Positions 7,850-15,927 of a stretch of 42,726 nt of DNA are shown here, in pieces. Position numbers and translations under genes: made by a program. Below the pieces are notes generated by a model. That model was not told where the DNA came from. It ran no database searches and saw only the letters and a list, made by a program, of their open reading frames with translations. How positions within the stretch are numbered: the first letter of the stretch is position 1; the number at the start of each line of letters is the position of its first letter. Source of the stretch: Filobacillus milosensis (GTDB lineage: Bacteria > Bacillota > Bacilli > Bacillales > Alkalibacillaceae); assembly GCF_004402015.1 (NCBI RefSeq), contig NZ_SOPW01000023.1:1-42726 (forward strand). Reading direction: 5' to 3'.

Positions 7850-8677
7850 ATGAAAGGTAAAGTATTGTTGAAGAGGTTGAGTGCATTATTATTGATAATT
7901 TCGTTTGTTTTTATTGGGCTAGCATCAACGGTATCTGCAAATGAAAAGACAGAAGAAGAAATTCAAGAAGAAATTCATGATGTAATGTCTGGAATAAAAG
8001 ATCTTAGAGCTGAAGGTGCCACTAATGAAGATATTAAAAAGTATCTAAAAAAGAATGGTCATGTTGACACTAAAGTGAAAAGTTGGAAAGTAGATAAAGA
8101 AGGAAATAGAATAAGTCAGGACAATGACATGAGTACTAATGCTCTTGATAAATCTGATAGAAAATTGAACCTTTGGGCTACTAGACATGATCGCCAATAT
8201 AATTATTGGATTGTTTATGCTGAAGTTACTGATGATTGGGGAGATGAAGATTATCCCGGAAGTGATGACTTGGTTTCAATTCACTGGGATCCAGATGTAT
8301 TTAGGTTTTCAGATGAGAATGTGTCAGAAACTAATAGGGATTGGATAGGCTTAGCTTCATCTGCGGGTATTAATAATGGTGCAGCGGTTTTTTATTTAGA
8401 TGATAATGATGTTTTTAGATCTACTAATGGTTATACTGCATCGGCTTGGGTAATATTAGAGGCTGAACAAACGGGTGTAATGACTAATACAGGCATGGAT
8501 TTTATCCATACGTTTAATCAAGAAAATGAAACTGAAAACCTATCTTATCATGCAAATATTGATTTTGGTGGAAGTGAGTTTGGTGGAGGCGCAGGTGCTA
8601 GCTATAGTATTTCAACTTCCTACGATGAAACTTACTGGTCAACTGCAGATACTTATGAATTTTTAACTAGTTGGTAA
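7850..8677 (+). CDS. Secreted protein of unknown function
   Basis: 275 aa when started at the ATG that follows AAAGGAGG by 7 bp; the frame stays open 144 bp further upstream but has no ribosome site there. Residues 1-30 are a signal peptide (LSALLLIISFVFIGLAS, then VSANEKTEEE). A charged segment with many Glu/Lys (30-95) follows. From about residue 100 the sequence is rich in aromatics, Asp and Ser with beta-strand character (YNYWIVYAEVTDDWGDEDYP, DLVSIHWDPDVF), ending in a Gly-rich repeat (GGSEFGGGAGASYSIS). I recognise no family. A terminator follows, and a lipoprotein gene starts 85 bp later. It could be a secreted toxin-like or surface protein; no evidence decides this. Confidence 0.75.
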   Translation: MKGKVLLKRLSALLLIISFVFIGLASTVSANEKTEEEIQEEIHDVMSGIKDLRAEGATNEDIKKYLKKNGHVDTKVKSWKVDKEGNRISQDNDMSTNALDKSDRKLNLWATRHDRQYNYWIVYAEVTDDWGDEDYPGSDDLVSIHWDPDVFRFSDENVSETNRDWIGLASSAGINNGAAVFYLDDNDVFRSTNGYTASAWVILEAEQTGVMTNTGMDFIHTFNQENETENLSYHANIDFGGSEFGGGAGASYSISTSYDETYWSTADTYEFLTSW

Positions 8678-8687
8678 TATAATGTAT

Positions 8688-8717
8688 AATGAAGGGGAAA
8701 TTTCCCCTTCATTTTTT
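8688..8717 (+). terminator. Intrinsic terminator of the secreted-protein gene
   Basis: A perfect 13-bp stem with no spacer (8688-8700 pairing with 8701-8713, AATGAAGGGGAAA) runs into TTTTTT. Confidence 0.85.
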
Positions 8718-8762
8718 ACATTTTTATATACATAATGAATAACTAACGACAAGGATGATACT

Positions 8763-9377
8763 TTGAGAAAAATAATATTCACATCATTAATCACATTAAT
8801 ATTTTTAAGTGCATGTACAAGTGAAGTAGATGATGATAATAGTATAACAAAATTAGAATTACATAGCGCTAATTTACTAACGTCATTTGGAGAGTTTGTT
8901 AATAATGAAGGCAAGTTATTGTGGAATCTAGTGCATAAATATGATGACTCCCCACAAATATCAAGTTCTTATATCGACGGATTCATGACTAGTCGTTCTG
9001 TAAAAACTAAAAAATTATTAAAGACTTCTTCTTTTGAAATATTATCGACTTATTATGATGATCAAACTCTAAAAGAAATCGAGAATTCCTTTAGTAATTT
9101 AAGGAACATGAATAAATTCTTAATGAGCTATTATAATAGTTTGGAAGCAAATGATGAAAAAAATGATGACTTGAGTCAAAAGTTAGAAAGTCTCTATTTA
9201 TCTATTAGCAATATCGGTTCAGGAGGTAGCGATTCTTTAGTTTTATTTCATATTATAGATAACCCTGCTCGAATTACAGAAAATTATACAGATGAAGAAA
9301 TAATTAATACTTTAAACAATATTAATAAACAAATTTCTGAAGTAATCAAATTAATTCAAAATGAAGAAACCACGTAA
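8763..9377 (+). CDS. Lipoprotein of unknown function
   Basis: 204 aa from a TTG start with AAGGAT a short way upstream. The N-terminus is a lipoprotein signal (MRKIIFTSLITLIFLSAC), with the lipobox LSAC placing the acylated Cys at residue 18. The rest is helical and Lys/Asn/Asp rich, for example YYDDQTLKEIENSFSNL and IINTLNNINKQISEVIKLI, with no motif I know. The neighbouring secreted 275-aa protein ends 85 bp upstream but has its own terminator, so the two need not be co-transcribed. It could be an immunity-type or sensor lipoprotein; that is speculation. Confidence 0.7.
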   Translation: MRKIIFTSLITLIFLSACTSEVDDDNSITKLELHSANLLTSFGEFVNNEGKLLWNLVHKYDDSPQISSSYIDGFMTSRSVKTKKLLKTSSFEILSTYYDDQTLKEIENSFSNLRNMNKFLMSYYNSLEANDEKNDDLSQKLESLYLSISNIGSGGSDSLVLFHIIDNPARITENYTDEEIINTLNNINKQISEVIKLIQNEETT

Positions 9378-9405
9378 ATATTATTTAACATATATACGTG
9401 GTTTC
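9366..9405 (+). terminator. Terminator overlapping the lipoprotein stop
   Basis: GAAACCACGTA (9366-9376) pairs with TACGTGGTTTC (9395-9405). The stem begins within the last codons of the lipoprotein gene; the T-rich tail is short. Confidence 0.6.
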
Positions 9406-9422
9406 TTTAAGATTCAAGGATT

Positions 9423-9596
9423 TTATTGTTCCTCTTGAGCCTTAAATGTATGAAGGTTAAATTCAGATTGACTCATACCTCGCTTTTCCGCTTCTTCCTT
9501 TACCCACTGTTTAAGCTCTTTTGGTATATAGGCATGAATGGAGTCATAATCGCTATCAATGTCAATTCCGTATACATCTTACCCCACCGGTTTCAT
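9423..9596 (-). pseudogene. Small ribbon-helix-helix-like protein with one nonsense codon
   Basis: From ATG at 9596 the frame reads MKPVG, a TAA, then DVYGIDIDSDYDSIHAYIP and KELKQWVKEEAEKRGMSQSE to a normal stop after 57 codons. The pattern of a beta strand followed by KELKQWVKEEAEKRGMS resembles small CopG/Arc-type DNA-binding proteins such as antitoxins. A GAGGTG lies upstream. The single TAA at codon 6 suggests recent inactivation. The identity as an antitoxin is only a guess. Confidence 0.45.
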
Positions 9597-9647
9597 CTTA
9601 GAAAAAGTACACCTCAATATAGATATTTTATAAATAGCTATATTCCT

Positions 9648-9917
9648 TTATAATTCATTAATTTTACTTTGTATTAATATATCTGTAATTTCTTTGGTGC
9701 TAATACCAAGTTTTTTCGCAATTCTTTCAACAAGTGTCTCAATATTATAGTATTCTTTCATATTTTTAATCTTAGAGCTATTGATTGACCGATATCTTTA
9801 CCGTTTGAATAACTTGTTTTCAAAACCGGGTCACATTCGTATAGCATTTTGACGCTCAAGTTCTTCAATAACATCTAGAACTGAATCTTTAAATTCTTCA
9901 TCCTTACTCAAAGACAT
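9648..9917 (-). pseudogene. Remnants of a small gene
   Basis: The minus strand from 9917 reads MSLSKDEEFKDSVLDVIEEL and ERQNAIRM before TGA. After a frame change a second piece, 9648-9761, reads MKEYYNIETLVERIAKKLGI and STKEITDILIQSKINEL to a stop. The two could be parts of one decayed gene; composition is coding-like but I cannot name it. Confidence 0.3.
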
Positions 9918-10024
9918 CTTACAACTCTCCATTCTCTTTATAAAATCTTTTGTCATTATTTATAATCGATTGTTTCATTATATTAGGGTGGTTTTTTTGA
10001 AATTTTAAAGTAGCATAATGTCTA

Positions 10025-10990
10025 TCACTTTTTATATAACCTTATATTTTTATAAACATCTTTATTTACTTTTATCTCTACTCTTTCATTCCTAATAATA
10101 TTTGGATCAATATAATGACTTGTAGAATGGATCTTTTTATGATTTAAAATTTGTTGAATGATGACTATTGCTACTCCACTATCCGCCATGATCGTAGCAA
10201 AAGAACGTCTAAAACTATGAAGGGTAAAATGAGGAAGGTTTGCTTTATCTAAAAAGTAGGTTAATAAGTCTTGTAACTCTTTACGCGACATATGCTTACC
10301 ATTATGATTAATCAAATAGTCCTCTCCTTTTAATTTAGATTTATATATATATCTTTGAATCATTTGATTGTACCCTGTTCTTAAAGGAATAAAATGACTT
10401 GATTTATTTTTGGTTCGTTCTAGATAAATAAATTCATTCTGAAAGTCAATGTCTTTAACCTTTGTATTGATGATTTCTGATGGGCGACTACCTGTCGATA
10501 TTAATAGGAGGAAGTATAAAGCATCTCTGCTTAGATTTGTACTGTGATTAATTAAACTCTGTACAAATTTTAATATATCATGTCTTGTAGGTATATAGTT
10601 ATCTTTTTTGATTGGCTTCTGTTTGTAATCATCTATATCAAATGTCATTTGGTCCGTCAGAATCGGAAAATCATATTTTCTATATAAATATAAAAAGAAG
10701 TTCTGAAGAGCTGTCCTAGACCCTTGTAGCCAATTATAGCTTTTATATAGATTTTCCAAAAAATATTGTTCTAGGAGTTTCACATCTAGACGTGAATAAA
10801 ACAAGAATTTACCAGAAGGACTTACCGTTTCATAAATTTGATTTAGATGGACTTCCTCATTAGGAGTTTCGGTTACTCGAGCCAAATATTCCAAAAACTG
10901 TTCCAACCTTTTCTTCAGGGTTCTTTTATAATTCTCCGAGTATCTGGAACCTAAATAAAATATATAAATTTCTTCTTTAAACGACTTCAT
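10025..10990 (-). CDS. Tyrosine recombinase, third gene of the trio
   Basis: 321 aa with GGTGGTG before the ATG. Residues 1-120 are the SAM-like core-binding half. The catalytic half has STGSRPSEIINTKVKDI (first Arg), a beta-hairpin Lys region (LERTKNKSSHFIPL), HSFRRSFATIMADSG (HxxR), LNHKKIHSTSHYI (His and the nucleophile Tyr). All catalytic residues are present, so it should be active. It is the last gene of the recombinase operon, 13 bp after the middle gene. In RIT elements all three enzymes are thought to act together. Confidence 0.85.
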   Translation of the reverse strand: MKSFKEEIYIFYLGSRYSENYKRTLKKRLEQFLEYLARVTETPNEEVHLNQIYETVSPSGKFLFYSRLDVKLLEQYFLENLYKSYNWLQGSRTALQNFFLYLYRKYDFPILTDQMTFDIDDYKQKPIKKDNYIPTRHDILKFVQSLINHSTNLSRDALYFLLLISTGSRPSEIINTKVKDIDFQNEFIYLERTKNKSSHFIPLRTGYNQMIQRYIYKSKLKGEDYLINHNGKHMSRKELQDLLTYFLDKANLPHFTLHSFRRSFATIMADSGVAIVIIQQILNHKKIHSTSHYIDPNIIRNERVEIKVNKDVYKNIRLYKK

Positions 10991-11003
10991 GATTACACCA
11001 CCA

Positions 11004-12080
11004 TTAAATTAGTTCATTTAAAAGTTTTTCAAAAGGAAACGGGTAACCTTTCATAATTTCTTCCTTTAAATCTGCAGGGAAAAGCTTTGTATATTTAGCA
11101 GTAGTATGTGGATCTTCATGGCCAAGAATTTGCATTAAGTAGCTTTCCTTCATTCCAAATTTCAAACAATTCACCGCAAATGTATGGCGAAATGAATGCA
11201 CCGTATAGTTTTTCCCTAACCCTATGTCATCAAACAATCCCCTTACTAAGTATTGCACACTTCTGTCTAACACTTTCTTTTCACGGACATGGCCTTCATC
11301 TTGTGAAAATAAATACCCATTGAGACCGGGTTTCCATTCAGTTACTCCAGAGATTTTTAAGTACTGAGTTATCGCATTTTTGACTTCCTTAAATATTGGA
11401 ACATACCGTTCTTTATTTCCTTTACCTTTACGTATAAATATTATATTTTCATCCATGTTAAAGTCTTCTAGTTTTAAATTTGTTAATTCACTAACTCGAC
11501 AGCCCGTCCCCAACAAAAATATCAACATGGCTCTTTTTCTGTAACCATAAGTTTTCTGAAGAGCGCCTTTTAATACTTTCTCTACCTGTTCATCATTCAA
11601 ATATCTAGGTAATGACGTATCTGTCTGAATCGGTAATTTATATTTTAGATCTTTATCAGTATAGCCACTTTCAAACGCATAACCTAACATACTTCTCATG
11701 ATAGCCATATATTTGTTAAGAGTATTTGCGGCTAATGTCTCACTTTTACGGGGTTGACTCTTCTCTAAAATTTCTAATATCGTATTCTCATTAAATTCAT
11801 TAATTTGTAGATCAGGATAATGAGTAAGCACATAGTCCTTTACTCTTTTCAAGAAATTCCTGTAAGTATTTAGTGTGCTTTCACTTCGTCGACCAGTTGA
11901 TCTTAATCTTGCTAAATTATCATTATATTCATCAATAACTTGATTTAAGGAAACGCTACTTAATTTTTTAGATAGATGAATGTCTTTCTTTTTAACTAAC
12001 TCTAATAATTCCTCTACCGTAACACCAAGTTCATAACATAACACTTCATAATCAACTTGTGTTTGTCTTTGAATTGGCAT
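11004..12080 (-). CDS. Tyrosine recombinase, second gene of the trio
   Basis: 358 aa with AGGAGGAAG before the ATG. An N-terminal segment (QVDYEVLCYELGVTVEELLE) resembles a short extra DNA-binding or coiled region ahead of the core-binding domain (about 45-165). The catalytic part shows GTGCRVSELTNLKLEDFNM (Arg), RKGKGNKERYVPI (Lys), HSFRHTFAVNCLKFGM (HxxR) and LGHEDPHTTAKYTKLF (His, Tyr), a complete set. It starts 3 bp after the first recombinase stop, so translation is probably coupled. Confidence 0.85.
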   Translation of the reverse strand: MPIQRQTQVDYEVLCYELGVTVEELLELVKKKDIHLSKKLSSVSLNQVIDEYNDNLARLRSTGRRSESTLNTYRNFLKRVKDYVLTHYPDLQINEFNENTILEILEKSQPRKSETLAANTLNKYMAIMRSMLGYAFESGYTDKDLKYKLPIQTDTSLPRYLNDEQVEKVLKGALQKTYGYRKRAMLIFLLGTGCRVSELTNLKLEDFNMDENIIFIRKGKGNKERYVPIFKEVKNAITQYLKISGVTEWKPGLNGYLFSQDEGHVREKKVLDRSVQYLVRGLFDDIGLGKNYTVHSFRHTFAVNCLKFGMKESYLMQILGHEDPHTTAKYTKLFPADLKEEIMKGYPFPFEKLLNELI

Positions 12081-12083
12081 GGT

Positions 12084-13412
12084 TTACTTCCTCCTATTCT
12101 TTAAGGGGCTATAATCTAGGGTATTGGCTAATAATCGTTGATTAGAACGATAGTAATAATAGTTAGTCGATTTCCAATCATTATGACCAACTATTTTCGC
12201 AACTCTTTCAAAACTGTATTCTTGTAAGGCATTAGTTATATAAGTATGTCTAAAGGCTTTAGCGGAATACCTCGACTCCCCGAATGTTCGAACATTGGCA
12301 TCATAAAAAATCATATTGATAGAACTCGTAGAGATGGGTTGACCACTACAATTAACAATCAGGGCTTTCGTTTGAGGGTGGTATTGTTCTCGAATCTCCA
12401 TATAATCATTGATCACCTGAATAACTTCAGGGCTAATCTTTATTTTTCGCTTTTCGCTTTTTTTGCACTTAAATGACAGGGTTCGTTCCACCTTATCAAA
12501 ATCATCTATAGTGAGATTTTCAACTTCTATCGGACGACAACCGGTATCAACAATGATTAAAAATATAGCCAAATCCCTTATCACATGGTGCGAATGATCA
12601 TAAATAGTATTCATCAATTTAATAATACTGTCTTTCGGTACATATTCATTAGCTCGGTTAGATCTTCCCCGCAAGTGACAAGGAATTCTATATTTTTGTT
12701 TAACTAAATTTCGGCTAAATAAAAATTTAACAAACTGTTGGATGGATTGAAGATAGACCCTTGCTGTAGACGCTTTTATTTCTTCTTTAACAATACGTTC
12801 AGATAACACTTTTTCGTAATCTTGAATGCAATTAATCAATAAAGTCTCTTGGTTGTCTTTAAGGAAGGTGTTAATATTAATCCCTTTTTCTTCTAAAAAG
12901 CGTTCAAAAACAACAACCCTTTTTATATTTTCAACCACTCGATAATTTTTAGATTCTAAAAATTGACGAAAATCATTAATAATGCGAGAATACTCCTTTT
13001 CTTTTCTCAACCTTCCTTTTCTTATGTTGGGAGTCTTCTTTTTATGTGTTTGCTGAATTACAGCGTGTTGCTCAAGACTATTAAGAAAACCTAAAGGCTT
13101 GGCTTTATTATCATGTAAATAATTAAGGTATTGAGTTATAAGTTTAACTTTCTTGATCAACACCTGCTCGGATATCTTCTTGAATTCATGCACACGCTTC
13201 AAATAATCAAAATACCCATGGCATTCATGAACCGTTAAATCTTTCCATCCTTTGCCATGATATAAGTAAAAATCAACGATAATATTTTTTTGATACTTCC
13301 GATTACCTACATTCTGAATATTTAAGTGTGACAGAAATTCAGATATATAATTGTAATCTGTAAGATCAGCTAATGGTACTTCCTCATTTTCAGTTTTTTT
13401 AATTAGTTCCAA
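12084..13412 (-). CDS. Tyrosine recombinase, first and largest gene of the trio
   Basis: 442 aa from a TTG start placed 8 bp after AGGAGGTA. It has two helical core-binding segments (about 20-110 and 140-260), then a catalytic domain with DTGCRPIEVENLTIDDF (Arg), CKKSEKRKIKIS (Lys), YSAKAFRHTYITNALQ and VGHNDWKSTNYYYY (His, Tyr). The usual HxxR box reads KAFR, so the first box residue is Lys instead of His, a variation tolerated in some family members. A terminator-like hairpin lies in its 5' region. Confidence 0.85.
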   Translation of the reverse strand: MELIKKTENEEVPLADLTDYNYISEFLSHLNIQNVGNRKYQKNIIVDFYLYHGKGWKDLTVHECHGYFDYLKRVHEFKKISEQVLIKKVKLITQYLNYLHDNKAKPLGFLNSLEQHAVIQQTHKKKTPNIRKGRLRKEKEYSRIINDFRQFLESKNYRVVENIKRVVVFERFLEEKGININTFLKDNQETLLINCIQDYEKVLSERIVKEEIKASTARVYLQSIQQFVKFLFSRNLVKQKYRIPCHLRGRSNRANEYVPKDSIIKLMNTIYDHSHHVIRDLAIFLIIVDTGCRPIEVENLTIDDFDKVERTLSFKCKKSEKRKIKISPEVIQVINDYMEIREQYHPQTKALIVNCSGQPISTSSINMIFYDANVRTFGESRYSAKAFRHTYITNALQEYSFERVAKIVGHNDWKSTNYYYYRSNQRLLANTLDYSPLKNRRK

Positions 13413-13512
13413 GCCATTTACCTCCTAAGTTTTTAGACTAACGCTAGCTTTTATATGATAAAATAGGGTAAAACATTGAATGGATTATAAATAAACTCTG
13501 AAAGGCACAAAA

Positions 13513-13542
13513 AAATGCCTGGCATTATTTTGCCAGACATTT
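13513..13542 (-). terminator. Terminator-like hairpin upstream of the recombinase operon
   Basis: On the minus strand AAATGTCTGGCA, a 6-nt loop and TGCCAGGCATTT (one mismatch) run into TTTTTTT. A second 10-bp hairpin (13547-13556 with 13571-13580) lies just before it. There is no minus-strand gene upstream, so this could be a leader attenuator or a guard against outside transcription. Confidence 0.55.
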
Positions 13543-13597
13543 ACAGAAATATTCGTGGAATCCCATTTCTACGAATATTTTCTTTATCAAACTAAAG

Positions 13598-13688
13598 TAA
13601 GTTGAAAATTCATTTTTTTGGTCACGAATAATTACAGAAAGGAGTGTTGTCTTATGTTGATTAAACTATTCTGTAAATTTCAACTTAA
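13598..13688. repeat. Nested inverted repeats between the recombinase operon and the plus-strand genes
   Basis: Outer arms TAAGTTGAAAATT (13598-13610) and AATTTCAACTTA (about 13677-13688) match except for one base. Inner arms TTACAGAA (13632-13639) and TTCTGTAA (13669-13676) are perfect. The symmetry suggests a recombinase binding site or an element terminus, or a folded leader RNA. Confidence 0.45.
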
Positions 13689-13791
13689 TAGTAACATAAA
13701 TAACTGGCAACTAAAATATTCTTTTATAAAAAATTTATTTGTTGATATCGTAACCTTAAAAATGGGAACAAAAACGGTTGAGCTCATTTGA
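13654..13791 (+). CDS. Possible 45-aa peptide
   Basis: An ATG preceded by AAAGGAG at 9 bp opens a 45-codon frame (MLIKLFCKFQLNSNINNWQL and on). It overlaps the inverted repeat at its start and the left palindrome at its end. No homology is apparent; it could be a leader peptide or chance. Confidence 0.3.
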   Translation: MLIKLFCKFQLNSNINNWQLKYSFIKNLFVDIVTLKMGTKTVELI

Positions 13792-13799
13792 GTCCAACC
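13776..13799. repeat. Left copy of a palindrome flanking the 282-aa gene
   Basis: A 24-bp near-palindrome, GGTTGAGCTCAT then TTGAGTCCAACC, matches 21 of 24 positions of the palindrome found after the 282-aa gene (14709-14732). It lies 48 bp before that gene's start, where an operator or recombinase site would be. Confidence 0.55.
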
Positions 13800-13846
13800 A
13801 AGATAATGTCGACCATATCGTCATATGATTAATTCGGTGATGAGTT

Positions 13847-14695
13847 TTGAGCAAATTAAATTCTAATTTCGGCATTATTCAAAAAGTAATAAACCAAGAG
13901 ATGACAGAGAAAGAACTTTTTCATGATATTACTGACGAACAAGGTAGAATTATTGTTGATCTACCAGAAATAACATTAAGCAAACATCAGCCAAATATAT
14001 TGAAAGAGTTTCTGCTTTCGTTATCTCTTGAAGGAAGGTTTAGAATACTATTTTCAAAAGAAATGTTGGGGATGCCTGAAAACACTTTCATAAAGAAATA
14101 TGGTGTTAATAAAAAGATTATTCAAGTTTATAAAGGACTTAGAGAAATATCCGGGTCCAGTAAAAAAGGGGAAATACGGGATATCATTATAGAAGATCGA
14201 CCAAAACTTGAAATATTGGCGACATTATTTCTATTTACACGAGTTCCTATCGAGTGGATGCTAAAAGAAAAACCTTGTGTAACGACATCTTGGAAGTCAT
14301 ACCCTTTCGAAATCCTCCCCGATGTTCTTATGACATTAGACGAATTGAATCAGTACTTAAAATCAACTAAAGAAGCTGCTATTTTAGATAAAACGAAACA
14401 TACCAGACCTAACTTTCCTTATGTCTATGATGCAAGAAGCTTTATTCTAAATATTGATTCACGAGATATTTATTTAAAAGCTTTAATTTATAAAGGCGGA
14501 GAAATACTTGTTGAAATTTTTAATGATAACATTCAACCTCAGGCATTAATTAAGTTAAAACAATTACTAGCCCATTACGGTCCAATAATATTAGGGTATT
14601 GTGAAACGGTAGTAGAAAACCAACAAACGATAACGATGATTGCTAAAAGTCGAAAAAAGATAATTTGTCTCCCAATAGAATTTAAAGAGATTTAA
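13847..14695 (+). CDS. Unknown 282-aa protein linked to the recombinase trio
   Basis: Starts at TTG with GGTGATGAG close upstream; the nearby ATG at 13840 is out of frame. No signal peptide or membrane segment. The N-terminal half includes a helix-rich section with RFRILFSKEMLGMPENTFIK and KYGVNKKIIQVYKGLREISG, which could be a DNA-binding helix-turn-helix. The C-terminal half has alternating strands (FILNIDSRDIYLKALIYKGG, ILVEIFNDNIQPQALIKLKQ). I recognise no family. It points away from the recombinase operon and is flanked by two related palindromes. A regulator or accessory factor of the mobile element is the simplest guess. Confidence 0.65.
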   Translation: MSKLNSNFGIIQKVINQEMTEKELFHDITDEQGRIIVDLPEITLSKHQPNILKEFLLSLSLEGRFRILFSKEMLGMPENTFIKKYGVNKKIIQVYKGLREISGSSKKGEIRDIIIEDRPKLEILATLFLFTRVPIEWMLKEKPCVTTSWKSYPFEILPDVLMTLDELNQYLKSTKEAAILDKTKHTRPNFPYVYDARSFILNIDSRDIYLKALIYKGGEILVEIFNDNIQPQALIKLKQLLAHYGPIILGYCETVVENQQTITMIAKSRKKIICLPIEFKEI

Positions 14696-14704
14696 TAAGA
14701 ACAT

Positions 14705-14736
14705 AAAGGGTTGGGCTCAATTGAGCCCAACCCTTT
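14705..14736 (+). terminator. Perfect 32-bp palindrome and likely terminator after the 282-aa gene
   Basis: AAAGGGTTGGGCTCAA is followed directly by its exact reverse complement, 9 bp after the stop codon. The tail after it is TTTAACTTAAT. Its core repeats the palindrome upstream of the gene with three mismatches, so it may serve as a protein-binding site as well as a terminator. Confidence 0.65.
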
Positions 14737-14782
14737 AACTTAATCACAAACTGGTAAACCTTTTAGAAAAGGAGGTCTAATT

Positions 14783-14929
14783 TTGAGTAATAAACTTAAA
14801 GATAATCATTTATCCGTAGAATTAAGAAGAACACAAGCTTTAAAACTCATTGAAATCTGGATAAAAGACGAAAATGCATATTTGAGTAAGCTTGAAGAAA
14901 ACAATGTAGCAAAAAATAATTTACGTTAA
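14783..14929 (+). CDS. Small 48-aa protein of unknown function
   Basis: A TTG start follows AAAAGGAGGT by 6-7 bp, an excellent ribosome site. The product (MSNKLKDNHLSVELRRTQAL, KLIEIWIKDENAYLSKLEEN) is charged and helical. The next gene, an excisionase-like protein, starts 30 bp after its stop, so they probably form one transcript. No family recognised. Confidence 0.55.
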   Translation: MSNKLKDNHLSVELRRTQALKLIEIWIKDENAYLSKLEENNVAKNNLR

Positions 14930-14959
14930 CTACACTTTTTCTTAAGGAGGGGAATATTA

Positions 14960-15202
14960 TTGAAAAAAGATGAAAGAACAAAGTATCAAACATGGGATTC
15001 TTTACCTGATACTTTAACAGCAAATCACATCTCACAATTCTTACAAATATCAAGAAGAAGAGTGTATGAATTATTTCAAATTCACGTCGAAGAAGGGGGG
15101 ATACCTAATTTCGAAATTGGTGCATCAAAAAGAGTTACAAAAAAGGATTTTAAAAAGTGGATCTCATCAAGAATGAAGGAAAAAAACAATACTAATTCAT
15201 AA
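14960..15202 (+). CDS. Excisionase-like helix-turn-helix protein
   Basis: 80 aa from TTG, with AAGGAGGGG upstream. The core reads LTANHISQFLQISRRRVYEL, then an IPNFEIGASKRVTKKDFKKW segment; this is the HTH_17/MerR-like fold of recombination directionality factors, in which a helix-turn-helix is followed by a basic wing and a terminal helix. It is last in a small plus-strand cluster beside the three recombinases, which suits a directionality or regulatory role for that element. Confidence 0.7.
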   Translation: MKKDERTKYQTWDSLPDTLTANHISQFLQISRRRVYELFQIHVEEGGIPNFEIGASKRVTKKDFKKWISSRMKEKNNTNS

Positions 15203-15882
15203 TTGACATTAATAATTTATTATCAATTTTGGTATTTAGACTTAGAAATAAAATTAAATGTTATAAAATGAAGTAATTATATTGTATATGATGAACTGCC
15301 AATCCTTCGATACCGACTTCCCAACTCTTATTACAAGAAAGTTCAAATTAAGTTTGTCATTTTTGAAGATGGAAGAATTCTCAGAAATGTTTTAAATGTA
15401 AATGAAAGAGTATTTATAATTTTATTGCTTACAGATGTTGATAAATGCGCAATATGTAGTATCGTTGTACTGCGCAACAAATAGGTCTGCTTGTTCTAAG
15501 TAAGCATTTCCATTAATTTAAATTTCCGAACTCTTGTAGCAACTCTTCAAACTATTGAACATTTACTAGATGATGCGAAAGTGAATTTCCAACATTTTTT
15601 TAAGAAGTTGATATAGATTGATAATGTTCAATAGATTGTTCTAATAGTAAAATTATTTTTGTTTGTTCAATTTTATTTCTATAATTTTTGTTAACTTTTC
15701 CTTTTATATAAACTAAATGTTAAGTTACTAAGTTTATTTTGTTACTATTATTTTTACCAACTAATGAAATATTGACCTTACCAAAAATTTCATAAGGCCT
15801 TCTTTAATCAAAAAGCTCTGCACATGAACAAATGAAAATTAAAAAGGAAGTTTATGCTGCCAATTAATTAAGAGATTTAGAA
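15203..15882. other. AT-rich gap with one coding-like remnant
   Basis: A minus-strand stretch at 15422-15514 reads NGNAYLEQADLFVAQYNDTT and YCAFINICKQ before TAA, with no start; it looks like the tail of a lost gene. The rest shows scattered stops in all frames and no hairpin or RNA I can recognise. This gap separates the mobile element from the c-di-GMP gene cluster. Confidence 0.4.
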
Positions 15883-15911
15883 GACTCCTTATCAATATAA
15901 GATTAGGAGTC
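15883..15911 (-). terminator. Terminator of the riboswitch-controlled signalling operon
   Basis: GACTCCTTATC (15883-15893) pairs with GATTAGGAGTC (15901-15911) around a 7-nt loop, with one internal mismatch. It lies 17 bp after the stop of the last operon gene. Confidence 0.65.
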
Positions 15912-15927
15912 ATATTTAAAAAATACC

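Larger units (their letters stand above)
10025..13412 (-). mobile_element. Trio of tandem tyrosine recombinases (RIT-like element core)
   Basis: Three different tyrosine recombinase genes (442, 358 and 321 aa) lie head to tail with gaps of 3 and 13 bp, each with its own ribosome site, in the order large, medium, small. This matches recombinase-in-trio (RIT) elements, and also recalls the paired recombinases of Tn554. Element ends were not resolved; inverted repeats and palindromes at 13513-13799 are candidates for the right side. The AT-rich 9930-10020 segment would be the left side. Confidence 0.6.

Noticed and set aside
10025-15202. Prophage
   Set aside because: Three recombinases and an excisionase-like protein are present, but no capsid, portal, terminase or lysis genes are found.
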